Shown one piece after another: positions 36,246 to 44,772 of a stretch of 64,000 nucleotides of DNA (the stretch's first letter is position 1; every line of letters begins with the position of its first letter). This stretch comes from Parapedobacter deserti (lineage in GTDB: Bacteria > Bacteroidota > Bacteroidia > Sphingobacteriales > Sphingobacteriaceae): assembly GCF_042646065.1 (NCBI RefSeq), contig NZ_JBHRTA010000009.1, positions 402,237 to 466,236 on the forward strand. Direction: 5' to 3'. A model generated the notes under the pieces. That model saw only the letters and a program-made list of their open reading frames with translations, made no database searches and was not told the DNA's origin. The translations under genes were made by a program, and so were the position numbers.

Positions 36246-37574
36246 ATGATTTCGCTTTTTTCTGTTTTTTTTAGGTTTGATGGAATTTTACTATTGGGTG
36301 CGGGCCTGCCGTTAACCGAAATAGCTCAGCCGACGGGTAGTGGGTCGGTAGCTGATGCAATATTTACCACAAACAACGTCTGGATGATGGTGGCTACGGC
36401 GTTGGTTTTTATCATGCATTTGGGGTTTGCTTGTGTAGAAGCCGGGTTCACCCAAGCAAAGAATACGGTTAATATTTTATTTAAAAATACATTAACACCG
36501 GTATTAGGGATAGTGACTTACGCAATGATCGGGTTTGCGTTGATGTATCCAGGATTGTTTAACGGTTTTCTTGGTTTTAATAAGGAGAGCTGGCATTTAA
36601 TATGGCTAAATTCCGGAGCGGCTGATACCTCTGCCGGTTATGCGGACGGCGGGTACACATTTTGGACCGACTTTCTGTATCAGGCGATGTTCGCGGCCAC
36701 TGCGGCTACTATCGTATCCGGTGCTGTCGCCGAACGTATAAAGCTGTCCGCATATTTGACATTCACACTGGTTTACGTGGCGATCGTATATCCGATCATA
36801 GGAAGCTGGAAATGGGGCGGTGGCTTTTTGGATGAGCTCGGTTTCGTCGATTTTGCGGGTTCCACCATCGTGCATTCGGTAGGTGGGTGGGGCGCCCTCG
36901 TCGGCATTTGGCTGCTCGGACCGCGTATTGGTAAGTATAACAACGGAAAAACGAGCGAGATTGCCGGATCATCGGTTCCTTTAGCTACCATTGGTGTGTT
37001 TCTGCTTTGGTTAGGTTGGTTCGGATTCAACGGCGGATCGGTGCTTTCTGCAGACCCAGGCACCGTATCTCTTGTATTAGTGACAACCACAATGGGTGCG
37101 TGTGGCGGCGCGATCGGCGGGCACTTTACCAGTATGGCCGCTATGAAGCGGATCGATTTCGGGATGGTGCTGAACGGGGTGCTCGCTGGATTGGTAGGAG
37201 TGACCGCCGGAGCAGACATTATTACGCCTTTAGCGGCTTTTTTCATCGGTGGAGTCGCCGGTATTTTGGTCGTGTTCTCGGTCATCCTGCTGGATAAGCT
37301 GAAACTTGACGATTGCGTAGGTGCGGTGTCGGTACACCTGACTTGCGGAGTGTGGGGTACGCTTGCCACAGGAATTTTCGGAGAAGGCGCGTCCTTCATA
37401 GCACAGCTTTATGGAGTGCTGGCGTGCGGAGCGGCGGCTACTATCGGCGCGTTTGTCATTTTTTACATTCTTAAAGTTACGGTTGGTCTGCGGGTTGATC
37501 CACACTTAGAAAAGCATGGGCTTGATAGTGAAGAACATGGGATACGAGGGTATACCATCCTGCTCGAAAAATAG
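36246..37574 (+). CDS. amt: Ammonium transporter
   Basis: 442 residues from the ATG at 36246; the frame reaches a TTG three codons earlier. Eleven or so hydrophobic helices of the Amt/Rh fold. Conserved pore features: the twin His pair in TIVHSVGGWGALVG and SVHLTCGVWGTLATG, GFACVEAGFTQAKN in the first helices, and ASVAERIKL-like GAVAERIKLSAYL. Conducts ammonium across the inner membrane. A glnB/glnK gene, its usual partner, is not adjacent; a beta-barrel gene follows by 107 bp. Regulated perhaps through the inverted repeats upstream. Confidence 0.95.
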   Translation: MISLFSVFFRFDGILLLGAGLPLTEIAQPTGSGSVADAIFTTNNVWMMVATALVFIMHLGFACVEAGFTQAKNTVNILFKNTLTPVLGIVTYAMIGFALMYPGLFNGFLGFNKESWHLIWLNSGAADTSAGYADGGYTFWTDFLYQAMFAATAATIVSGAVAERIKLSAYLTFTLVYVAIVYPIIGSWKWGGGFLDELGFVDFAGSTIVHSVGGWGALVGIWLLGPRIGKYNNGKTSEIAGSSVPLATIGVFLLWLGWFGFNGGSVLSADPGTVSLVLVTTTMGACGGAIGGHFTSMAAMKRIDFGMVLNGVLAGLVGVTAGADIITPLAAFFIGGVAGILVVFSVILLDKLKLDDCVGAVSVHLTCGVWGTLATGIFGEGASFIAQLYGVLACGAAATIGAFVIFYILKVTVGLRVDPHLEKHGLDSEEHGIRGYTILLEK

Positions 37575-37681
37575 AGCAGGGGGCAGTGCAGTCAGCGTTG
37601 CTTCCCTACAGGATACCGTGGGTTGGGCGCTGGAATTGTTCACACTGCGTGATTGAAACAATTAAACAAAAATAAAAAAGT

Positions 37682-38410
37682 ATGAAAACAACATTTACGC
37701 AATTTCTAAAGCCGGTGGCTTTAGCGGGTATGATGGTGCTCTTGCACTCAGCAACGGTAAACGCGCAGTCTGACGATGATTTTTCATTTAGCATTTCGTT
37801 GAACTCCGATCAGTTTTTCGGTTTTGCTCCTGTTTTTTCAGGCGCCTATTCGGTTAGTCCCACCGTTGATTTGACGTTCTATGGTATACTTTGGTCCGGC
37901 GGCACTGGTGGCGGCTGGGGCAACTGGACCGAATTCGGCATAGGTGCAAACTTCAATGTCGCCGATGGTGTCGCCATCAATCCCAACATAGGCGTCACGG
38001 GGGGCAATCTACTTTCTAGTGGTGCAGCGGGGCCATCCATTTTTGGCGACGGTATTGTGCCGAATCTTATCCTATCTCTCGATAAACCCAGCGTAGAGGG
38101 CGAGGTTTACTTCGGGTATTATGCACCGCTGCGGGATAAAGCGCCAGCGGACGGCTCCACTAATTCTTACATTCACTATTGGACAAACCTAGGATACCGC
38201 GTCAGTCCGAAACTCTCTTTCGGTGCCCATTTCGAGCACTTGCTGGGCGGACCCACTTCGGAATCAATGGCAGATGCATATCAATGGATCGGACCGTATG
38301 TGCAGTTTTCAGCACCCAAATACGGTGTGTTTTCACGGCTGACAGCCGGTGGCGATTTCGTCGAAGGGAATGATTCGTTTTTTAAAGTTGGAGTAGGGTT
38401 TAGCTTCTAA
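37682..38410 (+). CDS. Putative beta-barrel outer-membrane protein (DUF6733-like)
   Basis: 242 residues with a signal peptide ending ...SATVNAQ. The mature part is made of alternating short amphipathic strands and ends in FFKVGVGFSF, the terminal Phe typical of outer-membrane barrels. Strands such as VDLTFYGILWSGGTGGGWGNWTEFG recall the DUF6733 family, which I believe is often encoded beside ammonium transporters. Follows amt in the same direction and ends in a strong terminator, suggesting a shared unit and a nitrogen-related porin role (inferred). Confidence 0.7.
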   Translation: MKTTFTQFLKPVALAGMMVLLHSATVNAQSDDDFSFSISLNSDQFFGFAPVFSGAYSVSPTVDLTFYGILWSGGTGGGWGNWTEFGIGANFNVADGVAINPNIGVTGGNLLSSGAAGPSIFGDGIVPNLILSLDKPSVEGEVYFGYYAPLRDKAPADGSTNSYIHYWTNLGYRVSPKLSFGAHFEHLLGGPTSESMADAYQWIGPYVQFSAPKYGVFSRLTAGGDFVEGNDSFFKVGVGFSF

Positions 38411-38462
38411 GATCAAACTATTATAACGATACCAACGCTGTAAACTATACACAGCCAACCTT

Positions 38463-38494
38463 GCCGCCAAGTTTTGCTTGGCGGCTTATTTTTT
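38463..38494 (+). terminator. Terminator after the beta-barrel gene
   Basis: Perfect 9-bp stem GCCGCCAAG / CTTGGCGGC, loop TTTTG, then TTATTTTTT. 52 bp after the stop. Confidence 0.85.
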
Positions 38495-38606
38495 GCCGCG
38501 TATGTCAGCGTTATGCTGTCAAGTTGTCGTTTTATCTCAGGTGGAACGCATCTTGTTTAAGAAAGCAACGACAACCTTTAGAATTGTTGGCTATTAAATT
38601 TGCATT

Positions 38607-40496
38607 ATGAACGAAAAAGGAAACATATCCATTCACACCGAGAATATTTTTCCGGTGATTAAGAAATTTTTGTACTCTGACAACGAAATTTTTCTTCGTG
38701 AGTTGGTGTCAAATGCCGTTGACGCGACGCAGAAAATCAAGCGGCTATCGTCGCTGGGTCAATACCAGGGAGACCTGGGCGACTTGATTGTTGATGTGGC
38801 GTTCGACGAAAAGGCTAAGACGATCACGATATCAGATAACGGCATTGGCATGACGGCCGATGAGGTGAAGAAATATATAAATCAAATTGCTTTTTCCGGC
38901 GCGACGGAGTTTGTTGAGAAGTTCAAAGAGGCAAAGGATGCCAACGAGATCATTGGCCGGTTCGGTCTTGGCTTCTACTCGGCCTTCATGGTCGCCGATA
39001 AAGTGGAAATCCAGACGTTGTCTTTCCAAGAAGGGGCGGAACCGGCGCGTTGGGTGTGCGATGGTAGTACGTCATACGAAATAACCACGGGTAGCCGGGC
39101 AACAAGGGGAACGGATGTCATTCTGCACATCAACAAAGATTCCGAAGAGTTCCTGGATAAAAGCAGACTCCAAGAGATATTGGAAAAATATGGAAAATTC
39201 CTGCCGGTACCTATACGCTTCGGCACGCGTACCAACAGCGAACCGGATGGCGAGGACAAAGACGGTAAGCCCCAATACAAAACCATAGAGGTAGACAATA
39301 TCATCAATAATACCCATCCCGCTTGGACGAAGTCGCCGTCTGAGTTGAAGGATGAGGATTATTTGGCTTTCTACCGCGAGCTGTATCCTTATTCGTTAGA
39401 CGAACCACTCTTCTGGATCCATCTCAACGTCGATTATCCATTCAACCTGACCGGCATTTTGTATTTTCCAAAGCTTAAGGAAAACTTCGAAATCCAGAAG
39501 AACAAAATTAAGCTGTACTCCCGGCAGGTGTTCATCACGGATGAAGTAAAAGATATTGTACCTGAATTTTTGATGTTGTTGCATGGGGTTATCGATTCAC
39601 CTGATATTCCATTAAATGTCTCAAGAAGTTTCTTGCAGGCCGATAGCAATGTCAAGAAAATAAACGCTCACATCACCAAAAAAGTAGCAGACAAATTGGC
39701 TGAGCTTTTCAAGAGCGACAGGAAGGGGTTCGAGGAGAAATGGAAAGACATCAGTCTGTTTGTAAAATATGGTATGCTCAGTGACGATAAATTTGCTGAG
39801 AAAGCCCACGACTTTTGCTTGGTTAAAAATACGGAAGGCGATACGTACACGTTAAAGGAATTTGCTGAAAAGGTAAAGGACATCCAAAAGGATAAGGAAG
39901 GTAACATTGTGTACCTCTATACAAACGATGTTGCACAGCAAGACAGCTACATAGCTACAGCTAAGGAACGAGGATATGATGTGTTAGTTTTTGACTCGCC
40001 AATAGACAGCCATTTTGTAGGCTATTTGGAACAGAAGTCTGAGAAGACGCAGCTCAAACGTGTGGATGCTGACGTGATCGACAAGCTTATCCAAAAGGAA
40101 GAGAGCAAAAAACTGGTACTGACCGAAGAGGAGAGCAAAAAGACGGTGGAAGTGTTTGAAAAAGCCATCAACCGCACGGACATGAAAGTGCATGTGGAAC
40201 CGTTGAGTGAGCACGAGTTGCCGGTTACCGTCACGATCGACGAGTTTATGCGCCGTATGAAAGACATGGCGCAGACCGGAGGGGGAATGAACTTCTATGG
40301 CAGTGTGCCCGACAATTACAAAGTAACCGTAAATGGAAACCATCCCCTGATCAAGCGGATACTTTCCGGAGAAAAAGCAGAGGAACAGGAGCAGCTGGCT
40401 AAACAGGCGTTCGATTTGGCGTTACTGTCCCGTGGATTACTCACTGGAAATGAGCTTACTAATTTTGTCAAGCGGAGCGTGAGTTTGATCGGCTAA
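38607..40496 (+). CDS. htpG: Hsp90-family chaperone HtpG
   Basis: 629 residues; cytosolic ATP-dependent chaperone. GHKL ATP site: FLRELVSNAVDATQKI, TISDNGIGMTADEVKKYINQIAFSGA and GRFGLGFYSAFMVAD; then the middle domain (WIHLNVDYPFNLTGILYFPK, PLNVSRSFLQ) and a C-terminal dimerisation domain. Single gene. A TAAATTTG at 38595-38602 is only 4 bp before the ATG, too close for an ordinary leader, so I do not call it as the promoter. Confidence 0.97.
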   Translation: MNEKGNISIHTENIFPVIKKFLYSDNEIFLRELVSNAVDATQKIKRLSSLGQYQGDLGDLIVDVAFDEKAKTITISDNGIGMTADEVKKYINQIAFSGATEFVEKFKEAKDANEIIGRFGLGFYSAFMVADKVEIQTLSFQEGAEPARWVCDGSTSYEITTGSRATRGTDVILHINKDSEEFLDKSRLQEILEKYGKFLPVPIRFGTRTNSEPDGEDKDGKPQYKTIEVDNIINNTHPAWTKSPSELKDEDYLAFYRELYPYSLDEPLFWIHLNVDYPFNLTGILYFPKLKENFEIQKNKIKLYSRQVFITDEVKDIVPEFLMLLHGVIDSPDIPLNVSRSFLQADSNVKKINAHITKKVADKLAELFKSDRKGFEEKWKDISLFVKYGMLSDDKFAEKAHDFCLVKNTEGDTYTLKEFAEKVKDIQKDKEGNIVYLYTNDVAQQDSYIATAKERGYDVLVFDSPIDSHFVGYLEQKSEKTQLKRVDADVIDKLIQKEESKKLVLTEEESKKTVEVFEKAINRTDMKVHVEPLSEHELPVTVTIDEFMRRMKDMAQTGGGMNFYGSVPDNYKVTVNGNHPLIKRILSGEKAEEQEQLAKQAFDLALLSRGLLTGNELTNFVKRSVSLIG

Positions 40497-40515
40497 GTTT
40501 TTTTGAAATTTGTTG

Positions 40516-40543
40516 TTGGATTCTGGACTGATTATTATCTTTG
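40516..40543 (+). promoter_or_regulatory. Promoter of tRNA-His
   Basis: TTG at 40516-40518, 17-bp spacer, TATCTTTG at 40536-40543; the tRNA starts 14 bp later. Confidence 0.6.
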
Positions 40544-40557
40544 CAGTCCAATAACAC

Positions 40558-40632
40558 GGTAGGTATAGCTCAGTTGGTTAGAGCACTAGATTGTGGTTCT
40601 AGGGGTCGTGGGTTCGAGTCCCATTACTTACC
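40558..40632 (+). tRNA. tRNA-His (anticodon GTG)
   Basis: 75 nt including the extra 5' G (40558) that pairs with the discriminator C, specific to tRNA-His. Acceptor GTAGGTA/TACTTAC with one G-T pair. The anticodon stem is CTAGA/TCTAG, with loop TTGTGGT giving GTG. The T arm contains GGTTCGAGTCC. CCA is not encoded. Confidence 0.95.
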
Positions 40633-40638
40633 CGAAGT

Positions 40639-40672
40639 AACAAGGCACTTGCGGATTCGTAGGTGCCTTGTT
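40639..40672 (+). terminator. Terminator of tRNA-His
   Basis: 10-bp perfect stem AACAAGGCAC / GTGCCTTGTT, 14-nt loop, 6 bp after the tRNA. It could serve ggpPS from the other side too. Confidence 0.6.
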
Positions 40673-40715
40673 TGTGATTTCCTTCTGTATGGGAAGCTAC
40701 GTCGTCTTTACAGGT

Positions 40716-42995
40716 TTACAGCGTTTCACTCGATGAAGAGCCTTCACTGCCCGTGTCTTGGAAGGAGTTTTCCAGGCCTTCGAGGAAGTCTTGCCCCCAG
40801 CGTTGCACATCGTAGTGTTTTACAATTTCGAAAAGTCGTTTTATGCGCATTGACCGTTCGGCGTTGTCCATCGACAGCGCGGTGAGCAGGCTGCTCTTCA
40901 GGTCGTTCAGGTCATAAGGGTTGGTGCGTATGGCGTAAGGCAGTTCCACGGACGCGCCGGCAAATTCCGAAATGATCAATGCGCCTTTTGGATGTTGCTG
41001 CAGGCCCTGTACGGCGACGTATTCCTTTGCGACTAGATTCAGGCCGTCACGGAGTGGTGTAATCCAAGCCACATCGGAGATGGCATAATAAGATATCACC
41101 TCCTCAAACGGGACAGACCGGAAGAAAAAGCGGATGGGCGTCCATTCGAGGTTTGAATAGCGACCGTTTATCTTGCCCACGGCCTGTTCCAACTCGTGCT
41201 GTATGCGGTCATAGACTTTCATACCTTGAGAAGGCGGTGTACAAATATTGATGAGTTCCAGCTTGCCGTGATATTCCGGATGCTCGTCCAGAAATTCGCC
41301 AAAAGCTTCAATTTTTTCCAGCGGGCCTTTTACATAGTCGAGGCGTTCCACAGAAAGGACTATTTGTTTTCCTTCGGTACCGATACGCATGCTTTCGATC
41401 CGTGACTTTGTGTGCTTGTCCGTATAAATCCGCTGTATATTCTGCATATTAACACCCACAGGCTGTGCGCCTAATCGGACGGTACGATCGCCGACACGAA
41501 TCAGCTTGGTCATCTGATCTATACCTAGTGCACAACTGTAGGTCAGAAATTGTTTTGCTGCATTTACACGGCTTAGTACCTGCACCGGTGCATGGCTTTT
41601 CACTACATCAACAAAATTTTCGACATAACGAGGGATATGGAAGCTGATAAAATCGCACTGGAGCAGGCTCCCGATAATATCCCGCCGCCATGGGATGATA
41701 TTGAAAATGTCAGCCGGCGGAAACGCCGTGTGGTGAAAAAATCCAATTTTCACATCCGGGCGTTGCTGGCGGAGAAACGCCGGCACCATCCAGAGATTGT
41801 ATTCATGAATCCAAACGAGCGCATTTGCCTCTGCTTCATCCGCTATGCGACTGGCGAAAAGTTCGTTGATGCGTAAGTAGTGGCGCCAATGTTCGTGATT
41901 GAACTTTACTTTGTTGATGAAAGAAAAGATTGTTGGCCAGAATGCCTCCTTCGAAAAGACCCGATAGAACAGATCAATGTCCTTTTTGGGCAACGGGATG
42001 ATCGATGCTTTCAGGTTAGGATACTTTTCCCGATCAATATAAGGGTTGAGCCCCTGTTCTTCCCCTAATGCGTCCGAAGCTTCCTCTCCAATCCAGATAC
42101 CAGGCCGTCCGTTCGTAAAAAAGCCCAACAGGGAAGGGATGATTCCATTTGGACTGCGCGGTGGTATGCGCCTGGATTTCCCATCCTTCATTTCGGTATC
42201 AAAGGGAAGGCGGTGATATACCATGAGTAACTGTTTACTCTCGCGTGTTGCAACCACCGCTGCGTCGGATGCACTGTCTCGGTAGCGACGGAAGGCGGGG
42301 AAATGTTCCATCGCTTCCAGAATCCCTCCGGCTCCCGCCGCTGTAGCGTGATAGGCGTTAGGCATTTCTTGTGTGCTGGAAAGCAGCCGGGGTTCGGAAT
42401 CACCTACGACGACGCCATGGTACCCTGTGTCGAAGAGCGCAAAATCATTATACGTATCTCCGGCCACCAGCACCTGTTCCTCGGGGAATCCGATGTGTTG
42501 CAGTAGTTTAATGAGCGTAGTGCCTTTGTTGACGTCCTTAGGTAGGATATCAAGATATTTGCCTGCCGACGTGAGCACCTCACACCCCAGTGATTCGGCA
42601 ATCTGTTGCACTTGCTCAATATCCGTAGATTCATCGTAGTAAAAAGAACATCGCCGTTGCTGCGGTACTTCCTGTGTAACAAGTCCAGACACTTCAGTCA
42701 GCTTGCTGCGCACGACAAATTTTCCGGGCCATTGCCGTTCAATATCACCTTGGATGCTGGCAACCGGCTGCATGTTTTTTCCGTACACCACGGTCGCTCC
42801 TACATCAGCAATGATATAGTCCGGGTTTGGTATGAGCGGATCATGTACCAAAGGCAAGACAGTTTCGATACCTCTGCCCGTCACGAATACCAATTTAATG
42901 TCAGGATTATTGCGGATGAGGTGATAAAGATTTTGTTTCTGCTGTGCGGATCCGCCAAGAAACGTACCATCGAGGTCTGTAGCTAATAACATCAT
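40716..42995 (-). CDS. ggpPS: Fused HAD phosphatase / GT20 synthase, probable glucosylglycerol-phosphate synthase-phosphatase
   Basis: 759 residues from the ATG at 42995 (MMLLATDLDG); an ATG at 43028 adds 11 residues. Residues 1-~245 are a HAD phosphatase of the sucrose-phosphatase/Cof type (DLDGT with Asp7/Asp9, FVTGRG, PKDVNKGTTL, VAGDTYNDFALF). Residues ~265-745 are a family-20 glycosyltransferase. Segments such as SPNGIIPSLLGFF, FYRVFSKEAFWP, WIHEYNLWMVP, FFHHTAFPPADIFNIIPWR, FHIPRYVENFV and SDVAWITPLRDGLNLVAKEY follow cyanobacterial GgpS rather than trehalose-phosphate synthase OtsA. This order, phosphatase first, is that of Stenotrophomonas GgpPS. Expected product: the compatible solute glucosylglycerol from ADP-glucose and glycerol 3-phosphate. 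Not tested; trehalose phosphate is the alternative. Confidence 0.82.
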   Translation of the reverse strand: MMLLATDLDGTFLGGSAQQKQNLYHLIRNNPDIKLVFVTGRGIETVLPLVHDPLIPNPDYIIADVGATVVYGKNMQPVASIQGDIERQWPGKFVVRSKLTEVSGLVTQEVPQQRRCSFYYDESTDIEQVQQIAESLGCEVLTSAGKYLDILPKDVNKGTTLIKLLQHIGFPEEQVLVAGDTYNDFALFDTGYHGVVVGDSEPRLLSSTQEMPNAYHATAAGAGGILEAMEHFPAFRRYRDSASDAAVVATRESKQLLMVYHRLPFDTEMKDGKSRRIPPRSPNGIIPSLLGFFTNGRPGIWIGEEASDALGEEQGLNPYIDREKYPNLKASIIPLPKKDIDLFYRVFSKEAFWPTIFSFINKVKFNHEHWRHYLRINELFASRIADEAEANALVWIHEYNLWMVPAFLRQQRPDVKIGFFHHTAFPPADIFNIIPWRRDIIGSLLQCDFISFHIPRYVENFVDVVKSHAPVQVLSRVNAAKQFLTYSCALGIDQMTKLIRVGDRTVRLGAQPVGVNMQNIQRIYTDKHTKSRIESMRIGTEGKQIVLSVERLDYVKGPLEKIEAFGEFLDEHPEYHGKLELINICTPPSQGMKVYDRIQHELEQAVGKINGRYSNLEWTPIRFFFRSVPFEEVISYYAISDVAWITPLRDGLNLVAKEYVAVQGLQQHPKGALIISEFAGASVELPYAIRTNPYDLNDLKSSLLTALSMDNAERSMRIKRLFEIVKHYDVQRWGQDFLEGLENSFQDTGSEGSSSSETL

Positions 42996-43157
42996 TATTC
43001 GGTCAATTAAGAAATTACTGCAACGCATTTCAAACGGCTGTGTTGAAAAGCGTTAGTTCGTACAAAGACGGGATATTGATATTTTTACAGGTGACCCAAT
43101 ACCTGCCCCCTAATTTCGGCAATTTACTGTCCTAAAAAAAGGGATTCAGATCAAAGG

Positions 43158-43174
43158 AGGTCAAGAGTTGACCT
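43158..43174. promoter_or_regulatory. Palindrome upstream of ggpPS
   Basis: AGGTCAA GAG TTGACCT: perfect 7-bp arms and a 3-bp centre, in the 206-bp gap between the DUF389 gene and ggpPS, about 160 bp before the chosen ggpPS start. Candidate operator; no regulator gene adjoins it. Confidence 0.4.
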
Positions 43175-43234
43175 TAAGTTGAAACAAAGATAACGAATCG
43201 TACCCAAAAATGCAACACAACATTTTAGTTTATG

Positions 43235-44551
43235 TTATTGTTCTATGTATACCCTGATAGAATCAGCGTCCAGCCGAGATCGCAGCCATGCCTCTAGTTT
43301 GCTTCGGTTTGCGGTAGTGGTTTTAGGATCGGAAGTACCTATAAAAAGTGAAAGGTAGGTGTTATAGCGCGCCGAGTCGACATACATAACCTGTTCAGCT
43401 GTGCCACATGAAGTAATTTCAGGAAATAGCGGTTTCAGCTCAAGTAGTAGCTGCCGGCCTCGGTGCCTGCTTTGATTCAGGCTGTCCTGGTTATGCAAGG
43501 CATTGGCCAACTCGGCCCTAAGCCGGCTGATTTCCGTCTGCTGAGTATTGATAGCCATGAGACTTTCATTGGTGTCTTCATCGTTCAAAGAGAATCCCTG
43601 TTGGATGGAAACATGCGCATCCTCAAGGTCGTAATGCCTGGTTTTGGCGATCACTTCCTGTTTGACGCTCTCCGGTATAAGCCGGCCACCATAGATAAGA
43701 CGTATGGTCCTTTTCGACGGATCAATTTCGGTTTTTAGCAGATAGTCGCCTTCGATATAGGTTTCGTTTCGTATAAAGGTATTTGCGTTGCGGGTAAACC
43801 GTTCCTGCTGGACTAATACATAGCCAAAATACACGCTTGGTAGTATGGTGATCGTCGCAATTACGCTCACCCAGCGGTTAGCCGTCTTTTTTGCGATTTC
43901 GTTAACACCGTGCCAAATGGGATACTTAAGAAAACGTACAATAATGAGCGTTGAAACAGCAATGAATACGGTATTTATGGTAAACAGGTAAAACGCGCCG
44001 AAAAAATAATTCCATGCGCCCGTGGCCAGTCCATAGCCGGCCGTACACAGTGGAGGCATTAAGGCCGTGGCGATAGCCACGCCCGGAATAACGTTGCCCT
44101 TCTGTTTGCTTGAAAGCGCAACGATGCCGGCCAATCCTCCCGCCAACGCAATTAAGACATCGTAGATATTCGGCTGGGTGCGTGCAAGCAGTTCGGAATG
44201 GGCTTCACTGAGGGGAGAGACGGAAAAATAGACGGTGGAGGCGACAAGGCTTGAAGCAACTGCGAAGCCGTAATTTACCAAAGACTTCCTCAGAAGCCGG
44301 AAGTCATAGGTTGCCAAGCTATATCCCATACCTAAAATAGGTCCCATCAGTGGCGATATAAGCATCGCGCCGATGATTACTGCAGTGGAATTCACATTCA
44401 GACCCACGCAGGCGATGATAATAGCGAATATCAAAATCCAAAGGTTGGTGCCTTTGAAGAAAATGCCTTTTTCGACGGTGTCATGGATCACGTCGAATTC
44501 CTCTTGTTCCGACTTAATATTGAATTTAGCTAACAAGCTGTTCGTATCCAT
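43235..44551 (-). CDS. DUF389 (TIGR00341-type) membrane protein
   Basis: 438 residues from the ATG at 44551 (MDTNSLLAKF); the upstream open frame is not family-like. The N-terminal half is a bundle of about seven hydrophobic helices with the family motif STAVIIGAMLISPLMGPILGMGYSL and VAIATALMPPLCTAGYGLATG. The C-terminal ~180 residues are soluble, with one more membrane helix before them and a short coiled coil (LRAELANALHNQDSL). Function unknown; upstream of ggpPS on the same strand, 240 bp from its start, and divergent from nhaA, so an ion-related role is possible but only inferred. Confidence 0.85.
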   Translation of the reverse strand: MDTNSLLAKFNIKSEQEEFDVIHDTVEKGIFFKGTNLWILIFAIIIACVGLNVNSTAVIIGAMLISPLMGPILGMGYSLATYDFRLLRKSLVNYGFAVASSLVASTVYFSVSPLSEAHSELLARTQPNIYDVLIALAGGLAGIVALSSKQKGNVIPGVAIATALMPPLCTAGYGLATGAWNYFFGAFYLFTINTVFIAVSTLIIVRFLKYPIWHGVNEIAKKTANRWVSVIATITILPSVYFGYVLVQQERFTRNANTFIRNETYIEGDYLLKTEIDPSKRTIRLIYGGRLIPESVKQEVIAKTRHYDLEDAHVSIQQGFSLNDEDTNESLMAINTQQTEISRLRAELANALHNQDSLNQSRHRGRQLLLELKPLFPEITSCGTAEQVMYVDSARYNTYLSLFIGTSDPKTTTANRSKLEAWLRSRLDADSIRVYIEQ

Positions 44552-44772
44552 GCGCCGAAAATAGCATTTATTTGAGATAAACGTACTGACGGCGGAAAAT
44601 TCCACTAAAGCAACGGTGAACCTGCCGCCTTCGGGATCCAAAAGTCATGTCGGATGTGTTCGATATTTCGGGGGTACGTCAACCTATAACAACTAAGGTT
44701 TTTTTATCGATCGACTAGACGATTTCATTCACATTTTTTAATTTAGCCGACTGAAACGATTCATTCTTCCCA

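Noticed and set aside
38595..38602. TAAATTTG before htpG as a promoter
   Set aside because: It lies only 4 bp from the ATG, which would leave no leader; probably chance in an AT-rich spacer.
43235..44641. Longer start for the DUF389 protein at 44641
   Set aside because: The added 30 residues are not hydrophobic or family-like; MDTNSLLAKF at 44551 is the natural start.
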